Assembly (NCBI RefSeq): GCF_000315625.1
Contig: NW_005434635.1
Coordinates: forward strand, 989 to 64,988
Reading direction: 5' to 3'
Source: Guillardia theta CCMP2712
Taxonomy: Eukaryota > Cryptophyceae > Pyrenomonadales > Geminigeraceae
Length of the DNA: 64,000 nt
Both the position numbers and the translations under genes were made by a program. Shown one piece after another: positions 1 to 11,374 of this stretch; the stretch's first letter is position 1; each line of letters opens with the position of its first letter. The notes below the pieces were generated by a model, which worked only from the letters and a program-made list of their open reading frames with translations, was not told the origin of the DNA and did no database searches.

Positions 1-1114
1 CTGCCCGCAAGTCGTCAGCGCCTCTGCCCCGCCCTCGCCCTACCCCGTCCTGCTACTCCCGACCCTCTGCCGCTCGCATTGCGATTAGACTTCTAAACCC
101 TTGCCTGCCTGTCTTGCTGCCTGCCCGCGCCCCTCTTGCCTGCCTGCCTGCCTGCGACCCTCTTGCCTGCCTGCCTGCGCCCCTCTTGCCTGCCTGCCTG
201 TTTGCCTGTCTTGGTCTGCCTCTGGCTACCGTCGCTACTCACATGCAAGACCCGTCGGCTCCTCGGCACCGGCCGTGCCCGCTGCAGTTGCCGTCTACCG
301 TACAGCCCGCCTCGCAGCTCGCCCCGTACTGGTCCTCCCGGCAAGGCGAGCAGGTCCGGCCTCCGAAGCCTCCCTTGCACTCGCACCTCCCCTCCCGACA
401 CTCTCCCCGCTCCTCCCCGCCGCAGTCTGCCGCGCTGCTGCAGTAGCCTCCCGGCCTGCCTACCTCGCTGGTCTCGATGGAGCAGTTATGGCCCGTGTAT
501 CCCGTAGCGCATCTGCCCGCAAGTCGTCAGCGCCTCTGCCCCGCCCTCGCCCTACCCCGTCCTGCTACTCCCGACCCTCTGCCGCTCGCTTGCTCCTGAC
601 TTTGCGCAGCCTTGCCTGCCTGTCTTGCTGCCTGCCCGCGCCCCTCTTGCCTGCCTGCCTGCCTGCCTGCCTGTCTTGGTCTGCCTCTGGCTACCGTCGC
701 TACTCACATGCAAGACCCGTCGGCTCCTCGGCACCGGCCGTGCCCGCTGCAGTTGCCGTCTACCGTACAGCCCGCCTCGCAGCTCGCCCCGTACTGGTCC
801 TCCCGGCAAGGCGAGCAGGTCCGGCCTCCGAAGCCTCCCTTGCACTCGCACCTCCCCTCCCGACACTCTCCCCGCTCCTCCCCGCCGCAGTCTGCCGCGC
901 TGCTGCAGTAGCCTCCCGGCCTGCCTACCTCGCTGGTCTCGATGGAGCAGTTATGGCCCGTGTATCCCGTAGCGCATCTGCCCGCAAGTCGTCAGCGCCT
1001 CTGCCCCGCCCTCGCCCTACCCCGTCCTGCTACTCCCGACCCTCTGCCGCTCGCTTGCTCCTGACTTTGCGCAGCCTTGCCTGCCTGTCTTGCTGCCTGC
1101 CTGCGCCCCTCTTG

Positions 1115-1164
<50 letters not shown>

Positions 1165-2690
1165 TTGGTCTGCCTCTGGCTACCGTCGCTACTCACATGC
1201 AAGACCCGTCGGCTCCTTGGCACCGGCCGTGCCCGCTGCAGTTGCCGTCTACCGTACAGCCCGCCTCGCAGCTCGCCCCGTACTGGTCCTCCCGGCAAGG
1301 CGAGCAGGTCCGGCCTCCGAAGCCTCCCTTGCACTCGCACCTCCCCTCCCGACACTCTCCCCGCTCCTCCCCGCCGCAGTCTGCCGCGCTGCTGCAGTAG
1401 CCTCCCGGCCTGCCTACCTCGCTGGTCTCGATGGAGCAGTTATGGCCCGTGTATCCCGTAGCGCATCTGCCCGCAAGTCGTCAGCGCCTCTGCCCCGCCC
1501 TCGCCCTACCCCGTCCTGCTACTCCCGACCCTCTGCCGCTCGCTTGCTCCTGACTTTGCGCAGCCTTGCCTGCCTGTCTTGCTGCCTGCCTGCGCCCCTC
1601 TTGCCTGCCTGCCTGCCTGCCTGCCTGTCTTGGTCTGCCTCTGGCTACCGTCGCTACTCACATGCAAGACCCGTCGGCTCCTTGGCACCGGCCGTGCCCG
1701 CTGCAGTTGCCGTCTACCGTACAGCCCGCCTCGCAGCTCGCCCCGTACTGGTCCTCCCGGCAAGGCGAGCAGGTCCGGCCTCCGAAGCCTCCCTTGCACT
1801 CGCACCTCCCCTCCCGACACTCTCCCCGCTCCTCCCCGCCGCAGTCTGCCGCGCTGCTGCAGTAGCCTCCCGGCCTGCCTACCTCGCTGGTCTCGATGGA
1901 GCAGTTATGGCCCGTGTATCCCGTAGCGCATCTGCCCGCAAGTCGTCAGCGCCTCTGCCCCGCCCTCGCCCTACCCCGTCCTGCTACTCCCGACCCTCTG
2001 CCGCTCGCTTGCTCCTGACTTTGCGCAGCCTTGCCTGCCTGTCTTGCTGCCTGCCCGCGCCCCTCTTGCCTGCCTGCCTGCCTGCGCCCCTATTGCCTGC
2101 CTGCCTGTCTTGGTCTGTCTTGGTCTGCCTCTGGCTACCGTCGCTACTCACATGCAAGACCCGTCGGCTCCTCGGCACCGGCCGTGCCCGCTGCAGTTGC
2201 CGTCTACCGTACAGCCCGCCTCGCAGCTCGCCCCGTACTGGTCCTCCCGGCAAGGCGAGCAGGTCCGGCCTCCGAAGCCTCCCTTGCACTCGCACCTCCC
2301 CTCCCGACACTCTCCCCGCTCCTTCCCGCCGCAGTCTGCCGCGCTGCTGCAGTAGCCTCCCGGCCTGCCTACCTCGCTGGTCTCGATGGAGCAGTTATGG
2401 CCCGTGTATCCCGTAGCGCATCTGCCCGCAAGTCGTCAGCGCCTCTGCCCCGCCCTCGCCCTACCCCGTCCTGCTACTCCCGACCCTCTGCCACTCGCTT
2501 GCTCCTGACTTTGCGCAGCCTTGCCTGCCTGTCTTGCTGCCTGCCTGCGCCCCTCTTGCCTGCCTGCCTGCCTGCCTGCCCGCCTGCCTGTCTGCCTGCC
2601 TGCCTGCTTGCCTGCCTGTCTTGGTCTGCCTCTGGCTACCGTCGCTACTCACATGCAAGACCCGTCGGCTCCTCGGCACCTTCCATGTGC
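1..2690. repeat. Tandem 465-512 bp repeat, about 5.5 copies
   Basis: Units start at 1, 513, 978, 1467, 1932 and 2422. Spacings are 512, 465, 489, 465 and 490 bp. Each unit contains one 270-nt EGF exon (minus strand) plus an intron. The length differences come from a TGCC/CCTG tetranucleotide microsatellite in the intron. The sixth copy loses similarity near 2680, where the unique first exon begins. The near-identity of units points to recent unequal crossing-over or gene conversion. Confidence 0.95.
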
Positions 2691-2957
2691 GCTGCAGTTT
2701 GTGTACGAGTCACAGAATATGTTGCAATCAAAACCAAAGGTGGTTTGTCGGCAGATATCGTTTTCTGTTTCATTTCTGTTGCTGGTTGACATGTTTCCAC
2801 AATCAATGCATTCTGTTGATACATCGTTGTTTCTGTCAATTGTTTTTGTGTCTGAAGGAAGGTTTGTACCTCGGATTTCTCGGTTTCCTTCGACACACAA
2901 CAACAAAGAGATGAAAATGATCATCATCTTCCTACGATGAAAGTCCTTCCATGCCAT
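1..2957 (-). CDS. EGF-like repeat secreted protein, exon-duplicated (3' part off window)
   Basis: The first exon, 2957-2653, opens with a signal peptide (hydrophobic IIFISLLLC) and ends in an EGF-like half-module at a GTGAGT donor. Five further exons follow: 2421-2152, 1931-1662, 1466-1197, 977-708 and 512-243. Each is exactly 270 nt, ends in the same split Ile codon (AT|A) and encodes 90 nearly identical residues. Conserved pieces are CATGYTGHNC, GECREGRCECKGGFGG and CSGHGRCRGADGSC, which are Cys/Gly-rich EGF or laminin-EGF modules. Introns are 195-242 nt. All junctions keep phase and no exon contains a stop. Exon copies differ by single bases, for example Arg to Gln in the exons at 1197 and 1662, and Glu to Lys at about 2320. 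The array runs off the window at an acceptor at position 1. An extracellular adhesion or receptor role is inferred. BBS9 is head-to-head with this gene. Confidence 0.8.
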
Positions 2958-3588
2958 CGTCTCTCCTCTCCTTGATCCTTCAGCCGCCCTTGTCTCACAT
3001 CAGCGGTCCATCAATTCAACCAGCAATGACCCCACCCCCTCAAACCGTTATAGAGATTTCATAACCCTCTTCTACCCTACATACTTGTTTCAATACCGGT
3101 ACTCCTGAGCTCCTTTTACCTTGTCTATCACCCCCTTGTGAGAATGTTTCGCACTCCTGTACCCCACCCGTCCTCTACAACACCACTCGGTTTATATGCG
3201 TCACAAGGCTGAAAACCCGCAACTCCCCGTGTACGGGTGGGTCATATACCCCTACCCTGTCACCCCCCTCTCCCAGTACCCCCTCTAATGGCTCACATTC
3301 ATTCCAGTGCTGTGTATTGACAGGTATGCTCCGAGGCTGCTCAGCTGGCAAGAGGCGACTGCCGGGCAGGGCGTATCCCTTCTTGCATTAGTGTCTGTGC
3401 TATGACATCTTCACTCCTGGACAGCATCTGCTGCACCCGGTGACCCCCCAGCTTCCTCTTATTGACCCCTCGTGCGCCTTGAGCCTGGATTCCAGCTGGC
3501 ACAGTTACACGGACATGAAGAATACAACGGTTTGTAACGCATATAACCACTGTCTACCTGGTAGTCAGGGCCCCCGCAGGGACACGCA
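2958..3588. promoter_or_regulatory. Divergent intergenic block, CCCTACCC-rich
   Basis: This is the spacer between the 5' ends of the EGF-like gene (-) and BBS9 (+). It is C-rich, with repeated short runs such as ttctaccctac near 3070 and tacccctaccctg near 3250. No ORF with family similarity was seen. By position it should hold both promoters. It belongs to the TACCCTAC-rich class seen at several other 5' flanks here. Confidence 0.5.
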
Positions 3589-3594
3589 TTGGCC

Positions 3595-6459
3595 ATGTCG
3601 CTGTTCCGCGCGCGGGAATGGTGGAGCGCGCGATCCGAGGGGGAGGGAGAGGAGGTTAGCGGCAGCCTGCTGATAGCGAACGTAGACAACAGTCCCGAAG
3701 AGGAGGACAAACTCGTTGTGGGAGGCTTGTCAGGAGTTCTCAGGATCTACAGGCCTGCAGGGAGGGGATACAAGCCGGCAGACCTGATGCTAGAGGCTCA
3801 ACTGGGAGCTCCGATCCTGCAGGTCGAGGCCGGTCGGTTCTCCCAGCATTCTCCGAAAGAAATTGCACTTGCTGTCTTGTTCCCCAAGGCTCTGGCGGTC
3901 TTCTGCGTGTCTACGACTGTGGTACAGGGGGAGGCGACAGATGACTCATTCATCAACTTGTCGCTGCTGTACAAGCATGAACTGAAGCGGTCTGCTTTCA
4001 ATTTCACTTATGGAAGCTTCGGAGGAACCAAAGACAAGGATATCATTGCTGTTCAGTCGCTGGATGGAGAACTTCTCTTCATTGAGCACGAGCAGGTTAC
4101 TTTCAGCAAATTTCTACCCAACTTCCTTGTGCCTGGTCCGATGTGTTACTTGCCGCAACCTTTTGACGCCATCGTCACAGTGAACTCTCAGTTTGAGTGT
4201 CAGTGCTTCAAGTACAGCACTCTGTCTTCTTCTTCGGGAGGCAACATTGCTTCAGAAGACGACAGGGAAAAAGAAAACAGGAGAGCTCGGACGGAGTGGA
4301 CGACATGTCTTGGTGAAAGCGCGATCCAAGTGCAATGTTTCAAACCACCTGGCTACTTGACTTCTGAGAAATATGAGATAGTCATTCTCGGTGAGAGGAG
4401 TGCCTTCTGGCTCACTGGTTCTGGCTCGATCCGTGCCTCAAAGGAGATGGAACAGCCGATCACTTGCATGTATAGTTACGTTGTTCAAGCGCAGGAAAAG
4501 GCTGTCAACTTTTTGTTTGGAACTATATCTGGCCAGCTACTTGTCTATAATTACGATCTAAAGTTGCTCTGGGCTGCTTTGTTGGATTTCCCACCCATTA
4601 GCGTTGGTATATTGTCGGCTGGTGGAGTAAGAGGACTCGTAGGAACTCTGGGGGAAAACGGCGATGTGATGCTATCATACATGGGAACTGAGCCCCCATC
4701 GCAGGTAATTTGCTCCCTCAGTTTATTTCAGCTTGTGTCTTTCGTGCTGCTCTGCTGAACCAATCAACTAGTGCTGATTTTCTTTGATTCTCAGGTGATC
4801 AACAACCATGACAAGAAACAGCTTAATTATGAAAATATGGATGAAGAACATAGAAAATTGCTGTCAATCATACGAAAGTCTACCACTGAAAGTAAGTCTG
4901 AGCCAACAGACAGATTAATTTTACGAGCTCAAGTCCCAAATAGCATCGATACAGGCAACCCTGATCTGAATTGGCAGAACATTCAAGTTACGGTGAAATT
5001 ATTCGTGTCATATACAGGCCAAGATTCTTTGGAAAACATCAAACTTACCGTGAAAGTTCCTGAGCCATTCACGTGTAACATAGAGAACAAGGAAATCCCT
5101 TTTCTTGAAGGTGGAAGCGGTACTCCGAGGACGATCTCCTTGGTCTTCGGGGTGTCCTCGCCCAGCCTGCCTACAGGAACAGAAGTTTCTGTGGTCGCCG
5201 CGTATCAATCTAAAAGTGGCGATCCGCGAATAGTTTCAAGCTCCTTTGCCCTGCCCCTTGCATTGTGTGGACGAGGAATCCCTCCTGTCAAAGATGGAGC
5301 GTACAAAATCACTCTTGACATCAACCAAGAGCCACCCTCTCTCCTGGCCTTGTTCGAAGATATTCCTTTTCAAGGCGGCTCTACGCTGCCGAATGTTTTC
5401 AGCTTCTTATACCATGATGGAACACAAACCACCATCATCGTAGCCAAGAACACCAACAGATTCCGAATACAATCTGCTGCTTTTGCCTCGCTTGCTCTCC
5501 TTTCAAGTGAACTAGCAAGGAGGTTGAAGCTACATTTTGCGAATGCTGAGGACGAATTTATGATTGGTTTCAACGATGATTTGGGGGAACAATTGAATAT
5601 TTATTCCACCGTGATTGATTCGCATTTTGATGCGAGAAAAGCATTGAAGGTTGACGATCTCTCAACAATTAAATCTGATGCAATAACAATCAATGACAGA
5701 GTCTACACGATGAGTTGGAAATTTTTGCTAAAGAATTCCGAACGATCCAAAAACGTCTCCTCGTTCGATACAAAGATAGTCAGATCACATTTCTGATCTT
5801 GCATTCACTGAATATGCTTCCAAGGGAATGCGTCGTCGCTAATGGGAATGGACAAGTTGCTTTCTATGTCATACGACCGCATAGTATCGTGCGCGGAAAA
5901 GGTAAATTCCTAACTTTGATCTGGTGTGGCTTTGCAAATTCTTGTCTTACTGTGTCCTGTCCAGGGAGAGAAAATGCAGCAAGAACTCAAGTCACGTGCA
6001 AATCAGCTGTCGAATGCAACGCGCTTGATGTTGTTATTGTTACGGTACTGAAACATGGTGCAATGTTGAGCAACGATCGATCTGTGACTTTGCAAGTCAG
6101 ATTCAAGTTCCAACTTGATGATGATGGTTTCAACATCCTAGAGGATCACTGGAGCCCTCGAGTGGTCGATTGTGAAACGCAATACGTGAGTTGTGGAATC
6201 ATAGACGCAGGCGTTGAGTGCTTTCCTTGGCACAGGGATGGGAAGAAGCTACTGAGCTCTCACTTGGCCTGCTGCTCAAGACAGCTTTGTCCAAGAGTGG
6301 ACAACGAGAGGCGACGCTGCCTCAGGTGAGTCTCCCCTCCACTGCTGCACACACGAAGATGAGTGTGGACAGGAACCTCCCAAGGCTGCGGGTGACACAT
6401 CGAAACTGAAGAAGCTGATGGTACAAGTGTGCGAGAGGCTGGCCGCTCAACAAGCATGA
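3595..6459 (+). CDS. BBS9: BBS9/PTHB1, BBSome subunit
   Basis: BBS9 is a core subunit of the BBSome, which moves membrane proteins in and out of cilia. The start MSLFRAREWW matches the family start; an in-frame ATG lies two codons upstream at 3589. Exons are 3595-4704, 4795-5649, 5700-5778, 5825-5901, 5965-6044, 6101-6185, 6236-6325 and 6373-6459, giving 820 residues against 887 in human. An N-terminal beta-propeller region (NVDNS, YGSFGG, IQSLDGELL) is followed by a GAE-like region. The C-terminal helices are conserved (QKRLLVRYKD, ATRLMLLLL, GWEEATEL, LLKTALSK). Introns 2-7 are only 46-63 nt; each removes a frame break and restores an alignment of the same length as the animal protein. The gene implies a ciliated cell. 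Confidence 0.95.
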
Positions 6460-6591
6460 AGGGAGTCAGCACCAGCCGGGGTGACAAATAGGCGCTCACA
6501 TAATTCCACTGATATGTAACGAAGAGCACAGCTCTGTGTTTAATGATAAACAAAAGAAACTTGTCCAGTTTCCCACACCACTCTAAATGAT

Positions 6592-9016
6592 CTACCGGCA
6601 GATGTGCACAATCTCGGCCACGGTCTGCTGCATCGACATTTCCAAATGCTGCATCTCCCTGGCAAGATCTCCGAGGCCCTCAGGCTCTGCATCCATGACT
6701 GCAAGGTCCTGGACAGCATCCATGATATCAGTGTCATCTCCTCGTGTCTTGGCAACTCCGCGCAGGGCCTCAACAGCGCTAAAGGGTCCTGAGATCGAGG
6801 CAGCCGGATCCTCCTGCCTCGATGTGTCCTCAACCTGCAATCCTTCGGCCAAACCGACGATACCGAACTGCCTGGCTCCAAATCTCCTGTATACTCCATC
6901 CTTGGCTATCAACTCGTCATGGGTTCCGGACTCGACAACCTTGCCACCCTGAATCACGCTGATAATGTCTGCATTGCGGATTGTAGAGAGACGATGAGCA
7001 ACGACAACGCAAGTCCTTCCGACCATAAGACGATCCAAAGCTTCCTGTACCAGCTTCTCACTCTCCGCATCCAAGGAGCTGGTGGCTTCATCGAGCAAAA
7101 GGATCTTGGGATCCTTCAACAAGGCGCGAGCAATGGCAATGCGCTGCTTCTGTCCTCCTGAAAGCATTACACCACGCTCTCCGCACTGGGCATCATAGCC
7201 TTGGGGCAAAGCCTGGATGAAGTCATGGGCATTCGCCAAACGAGCAGCCTGCTCAACGCGGGCATGAGTGCAAATCTTGGATCCGTACATGATGTTGTCC
7301 TCGATAGACATGGCAAACAGGACTGGCTCCTGCTGCACCAGACCGACCTGGTCACGGAGCCACTGGGGATCATACTTCAGGATGTCCATTCCGTCGATAA
7401 GGATGGAGCCTCCCTGGCAATCGTAGAAACGCTCGATGAGATAGATGAAGGTGGACTTGCCGCATCCAGAGGCGCCAACAAGGGCAAGAGTCTTACCAGG
7501 GGGAAGATTGACAGAGAGGCCGTTCATGATCTTGATCTTGGGCCTGGATGGGTAATGGAAGTGCACATCCTTGAACTCAATGTGTCCTTCAATCCCGTTG
7601 GGAGCAATGTAACCTCCATCGTAGTTGACAGCTGGAACACGATCCAACAACTCGAAGATACGACCAGAAGCTCCGATCGCCTCCATGAATTGAGGAAAGA
7701 TGGAGATCAAGGAGGAGAAGGCAAACACAGACTGGAGAGCGAAAAGCATGTACGACACGAGACCACCAACAGACATCTGATTTTGGAAGATCAACTGACC
7801 ACCATACCACATCGCGACCAAGATACAAGAATCTCCAGCCAAGTTCGTGATGGACGACAATCCACCAGCAATCCACGCCCTGCGCTTGATGATGAGGTAG
7901 GAAATGTTGATCTTGTCAGCGTAATGAGAAATTTCCTTCTCTTCCATAACGTAGGAACGAACTGTACGAATGTTGGACAGGGTTTCATCGGCCTTGGAGC
8001 CAGCATCGGCCAACGCAATCAACTCTTGCTCAGTCAAAATCTTCATACAGAAACCTTGAAGGAACATGCAAACAGCAATCACAGGGATGAGCGACAGAAC
8101 AACCAAGGTCAACTTCCAGTTGTACGTGAAAATGGCAATCAACCCAATGACAACCTGGCACAAGGGAATGAACCATCCGGCAAGATTTGCAGTCACCACC
8201 ATCTGAATGACCTCGGTATCGGTCGAAAGACGGTTGAGAAGCTCACCAACTCTGACAGTATCAAAGAAAGCGACATCCTGACGAAGCATGTTTCTAAGAA
8301 CCAGGGTCCTGAGGCGGCACGAGCAACGGGTTGCCGCAATGGTATACAGAACCGAGGAGAACAACGTGAGCATACAATCAGCCACGTAGATACAGAGCAA
8401 GTAAAGAGTGAATGTAGTAACTGCCGACTTTCCTGCATTCAGGGAGGAATAATGAACGGCGTTGATGACCATACCAACGAAAATGTTCTGAGACATATGC
8501 AAAAAAGCAGAAATGGATGCCAAAAAGGTGGCAGAAATAACGAGTGGCAACTCAGGCTTGCCGAAACGCAACAAGCGCATGACTGTTGGTTTCTTCTGCT
8601 TGTAGGTGTCATCTTCAGGTCCATCGTAGTCACTTTCTCCCATCTCGCTCTGAGGGGGAGCATCTTCGAACTAACGAAAACGAGTCAGACTCCAATCAGG
8701 GTTAGGTATAAGGTGAGAGGAGAGAAGCCGACAGTTGAAGGAAGCAACCAGGATAAAGAGCTATGGGGAAAGAATTCCGATCTATCACGGAAAAGGATCT
8801 TGCATACAAAGGAACATCACAGAGAGAGACTTCGAGGGCTAGCAAGGATGATGGACAGAATGACTGGCCACAACAAGAGATAACACGTCGAATGAGGTCA
8901 GGAGGTGCGCGAAGGAAGAGAGGAAAAGGAGGAGGAGGAGGACTCACGGTGCTGCCATCCGTCTCGGTGTCAAGCAGCTTCCCCTCGCTCTGAGAGTAGC
9001 GATCGACCTCGGACAT
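6592..9016 (-). CDS. ABCB-type half ABC transporter
   Basis: Exons are 9016-8948 and 8670-6592, with a 277-nt intron (GTGAGT donor) joined in phase 0, giving 715 residues. The N-terminus is short and acidic and is followed by a six-helix ABC transporter type-1 region. The ATPase domain has Walker A GASGCGKST (about residue 420), Q-loop VQQEPVLF, signature LSGGQKQR (about 525), Walker B ILLLDEATS (about 545) and the H-loop AHRLSTIRNAD (about 580). It closely resembles ABCB/TAP-type half transporters, which work as dimers and export peptides, lipids or drugs. No plastid or mitochondrial presequence is evident, so the membrane and substrate are unknown. An acidic C-terminal tail of about 90 residues follows the ATPase. 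Confidence 0.93.
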
Positions 9017-9584
9017 TGCTGAGCTGCCGACGTGGGCAGAGGGAGAGAGGCGTCTACAAGACGGGGATTGGGAGGGGTGTCTTGCAGGGGTTGGTGGTAG
9101 ATTACCGGTAGGGTAGTGGCAAGACTAGTCCCAGCCCCACTCCCATAGCCAATAATAGGGGGTAGTATGATAAATTGTAGGGTAGTGCCATCTCGGGGTG
9201 AACACTGAAAGGGTGGATAAAAGAGGGGGTAGGGGTCCAATTTTTTTTCTTTCTTGCTTTTCGCTATTCTTGGAGTTGCCCCCTCGACTACCCCACCACC
9301 TAAATACCCTAAACCTTAGGAAGTTTTGGGGGTAATTTTGACAACAATTCAGTTTTAGTTAATTATAGCAAAATATCAAGTCTGCCTCTGAGTAGATTAT
9401 TAATAGAGGCAAGGACAGAAATTGAAATTTAAGACCCCCACAGACATTGCGACCTGTCCGACCATGACGGACTTCAAGGTTCACCGGGTCCAGATCCCGG
9501 GCCCGGATGAACTCTGCGAGAGATGTGGGGGTTGGCCCGTACCTTGTCCCGAAATAGCGGCGGCGTCGAGGCTCTTGCTCCAGG
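9017..9584. promoter_or_regulatory. Divergent intergenic block, GTAGGGTA-rich
   Basis: The block lies between the 5' ends of the ABC transporter (-) and the membrane protein at 9585 (+). It contains ccggtagggtagtgg near 9105, gtagggtagtgcc near 9177, ggggtaggggtcc near 9227 and an oligo-T tract at 9241. It belongs to the same sequence class as 2958-3588 and 55600-56270. No gene was seen. Confidence 0.5.
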
Positions 9585-10415
9585 ATGGCGCGGGGAGAGT
9601 TCGATCGGCAGCCAATGCACGTCAGCAACGGAAGCGAGTTTGTGCTTGAAATCAGTAGGAAGAAGGATGGCAAGAGATGGTTCCGGAAAGCCGTCCTTGC
9701 TTGCGGCGTCATCGTATCTGCAGTTGCCATCGTCGTCCTTGCGAACCGCGGAAATAGCACCATGTCTCTTGCTGCGCAGGGCATCAGCGAACATGGAGAG
9801 TGGTGCAATGGTTGTGGTCCACTTCCTCTGGCAGGTGTCGTTTCTAAGAATGCTGAGAGGATTGCTGCGAACTTGGACTCTATGCGCGCGTTGTACCAGA
9901 GTGCGAATGCGGGATTGGATGCAGCGAACAAATATGTATTGAACCTCGAAAACACCGTCGAAGACACGGAAGAAAAGCTGGCATCTGGTTTGGCAAAGTA
10001 TCAAGCTGTTCCAGGCCTTGCAAACAGTATTTATGCTCCTGTGAATCCTTCAGCTGTAATCGCACGTCCTGCGGCTGTCTCAAGAACATATGTACAACCT
10101 TACGCTGCTCCTGTATATGCTGCGCCTGCTGCAGCGACATATCCTGTAGCAAGCTCTGGATATCATCAGGTTTGGGTGCCAAATAGTGACGTATACAGCC
10201 GAAGATATGAGTATAGCTTCCCTCAAATAGTGTCATCCAGACATGCTCAAGACGGGAAGTGGGTATGGGTTCGAAGTGGTGAAGCTTTAGCGCAGCGACC
10301 TTATCCTCAACGCATTCGAAGAAGTATTAATGTCGGCTCTGGTGCTGATTCCAACTCTCGAAGACCTGAAGTCAATGTTATTTTGACTTCTCCTCAAGCT
10401 CGACCACAGTGGTGA
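9585..10415 (+). CDS. Single-pass membrane protein, VWVP/KWVWV family
   Basis: A single-exon ORF of 276 residues, not recognised. The N-terminal about 35 residues are charged and predicted cytosolic. One hydrophobic helix (AVLACGVIVSAVAIVVLA, about residues 36-54) is followed by a long exposed segment. After the membrane come LYQSANAG, an Ala/Pro/Tyr-rich stretch (about 150-185), HQVWVPN and KWVWVR. The convergent neighbour at 10562-11374 has the same order of elements: SLYESANGG, HLQWVP, HWVWI. The two are likely paralogues. The type II topology is inferred. Function is unknown. Confidence 0.75.
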   Translation: MARGEFDRQPMHVSNGSEFVLEISRKKDGKRWFRKAVLACGVIVSAVAIVVLANRGNSTMSLAAQGISEHGEWCNGCGPLPLAGVVSKNAERIAANLDSMRALYQSANAGLDAANKYVLNLENTVEDTEEKLASGLAKYQAVPGLANSIYAPVNPSAVIARPAAVSRTYVQPYAAPVYAAPAAATYPVASSGYHQVWVPNSDVYSRRYEYSFPQIVSSRHAQDGKWVWVRSGEALAQRPYPQRIRRSINVGSGADSNSRRPEVNVILTSPQARPQW

Positions 10416-10561
10416 TTTTTGTTATTACAGCCGAAGAACATATTACTACATAATCTATTCTGCCTCTTATATTTTGATAAAAAGGTCGCAAAGGGCTGAT
10501 TGAGCATTATGTCAATGTGCCTCCCCGCATTTGCCAACCTTCACCTTCATTTGCTCTTAAT

Positions 10562-11374
10562 TTATTCTTGATTTGCATTCTTGATCCAGACCCAATGGCC
10601 TCCTCTGTAACCTGGAGCTTTGTAATTCGCATCAACGAGGTGATGATAGAATGGCCCCACAATATAAGGATATTTCGTATCCGGATAGTAATGGTCATGA
10701 GGAAACGAACGCGTCACTTGCACCGAAGATGGGTACTGTTCTGACCACACCCAATGCAATGAACAATCAGCATCAAGCTGTCCATCGTGATCATTATCGC
10801 AGTCATCTGGGACCCAGATCAAGTGTCTGGAATCATCAGCTACTTCATGATCCGATGGGAGAGGAAAGAAAGGAACTTCGTCAACGCCACCGCGAGGAGC
10901 TGTTGTTTTGGAAGTCTTCATCCTGTTCACAGGCACCCATTGCAAATGATATCCCTTCGGTACTTCTAGAGGAATGCCCTGAGGAGATAATCCATCCAGA
11001 CTAGTCCTGCTGGAGCTCCCAGTTCTCAATCCAGGTAGGGCAAGAGATGTTTTAGCATCAAAGAACGGTGGGGGACCAAACGTATTGGTGTAAAGGTCCT
11101 TTTCACCACCATTTGCGCTCTCGTATAAGGATTTCAAAGCCGATACGGAGGATCTTCTACCGCCATCATTTGCAAATAATTGAAGCAATTGATCCTTGTC
11201 GCTCTGTCTGGAAGTGGTTGCCATTGCCACGGTGACGACAAATATGGTAGCAATGCATGACACAATCGCCAGCAACCACCTTCTTCTCTTTGACTCTAAC
11301 TCCAGCGGGCGAGCAACAACAACTCCATAAGTGCCAAAGTTGGTCCTGCCAGCATCAAATCGCGGATCTTCCAT
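10562..11374 (-). CDS. Single-pass membrane protein, paralogue of 9585 gene
   Basis: A single-exon ORF of 270 residues. A basic segment (ESKRRRW) precedes a membrane helix (LLAIVSCIATIFVVTVAMA, about residues 33-52). Then come SLYESANGG, HLQWVPVNR, HLIWVPDD, a D-rich patch (DDCDNDHDGQLDAD) that could bind calcium, SLHWVWSEQ, and near the C-terminus GHWVWIK. The repeated aromatic W-V-W/W-V-P motifs are shared with the neighbour on the other strand; the two genes are tail-to-tail 146 bp apart. This suggests an inverted local duplication. Function is unknown. Confidence 0.78.
   Translation of the reverse strand: MEDPRFDAGRTNFGTYGVVVARPLELESKRRRWLLAIVSCIATIFVVTVAMATTSRQSDKDQLLQLFANDGGRRSSVSALKSLYESANGGEKDLYTNTFGPPPFFDAKTSLALPGLRTGSSSRTSLDGLSPQGIPLEVPKGYHLQWVPVNRMKTSKTTAPRGGVDEVPFFPLPSDHEVADDSRHLIWVPDDCDNDHDGQLDADCSLHWVWSEQYPSSVQVTRSFPHDHYYPDTKYPYIVGPFYHHLVDANYKAPGYRGGHWVWIKNANQE

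Noticed and set aside
101-2416. 771-codon open frame on the plus strand across the tandem repeat
   Set aside because: It is Leu/Pro/Ala/Cys-rich low complexity through the TGCC microsatellite. The minus strand has phase-consistent exons with Cys-rich EGF modules, so the plus frame is a shadow.
1-2690. CRISPR-like array
   Set aside because: Units are 465-512 bp, contain splice sites and coding exons, and lie in a eukaryotic context.
7201-8883. 560-codon open frame opposite the ABC transporter
   Set aside because: The opposite strand encodes a full ABC transporter with all ATPase motifs; this frame has no family similarity.
9290-9325. Telomere-like ccctaaa near 9308
   Set aside because: Only a single unit in an otherwise CCCTACC-type spacer; no tandem array.
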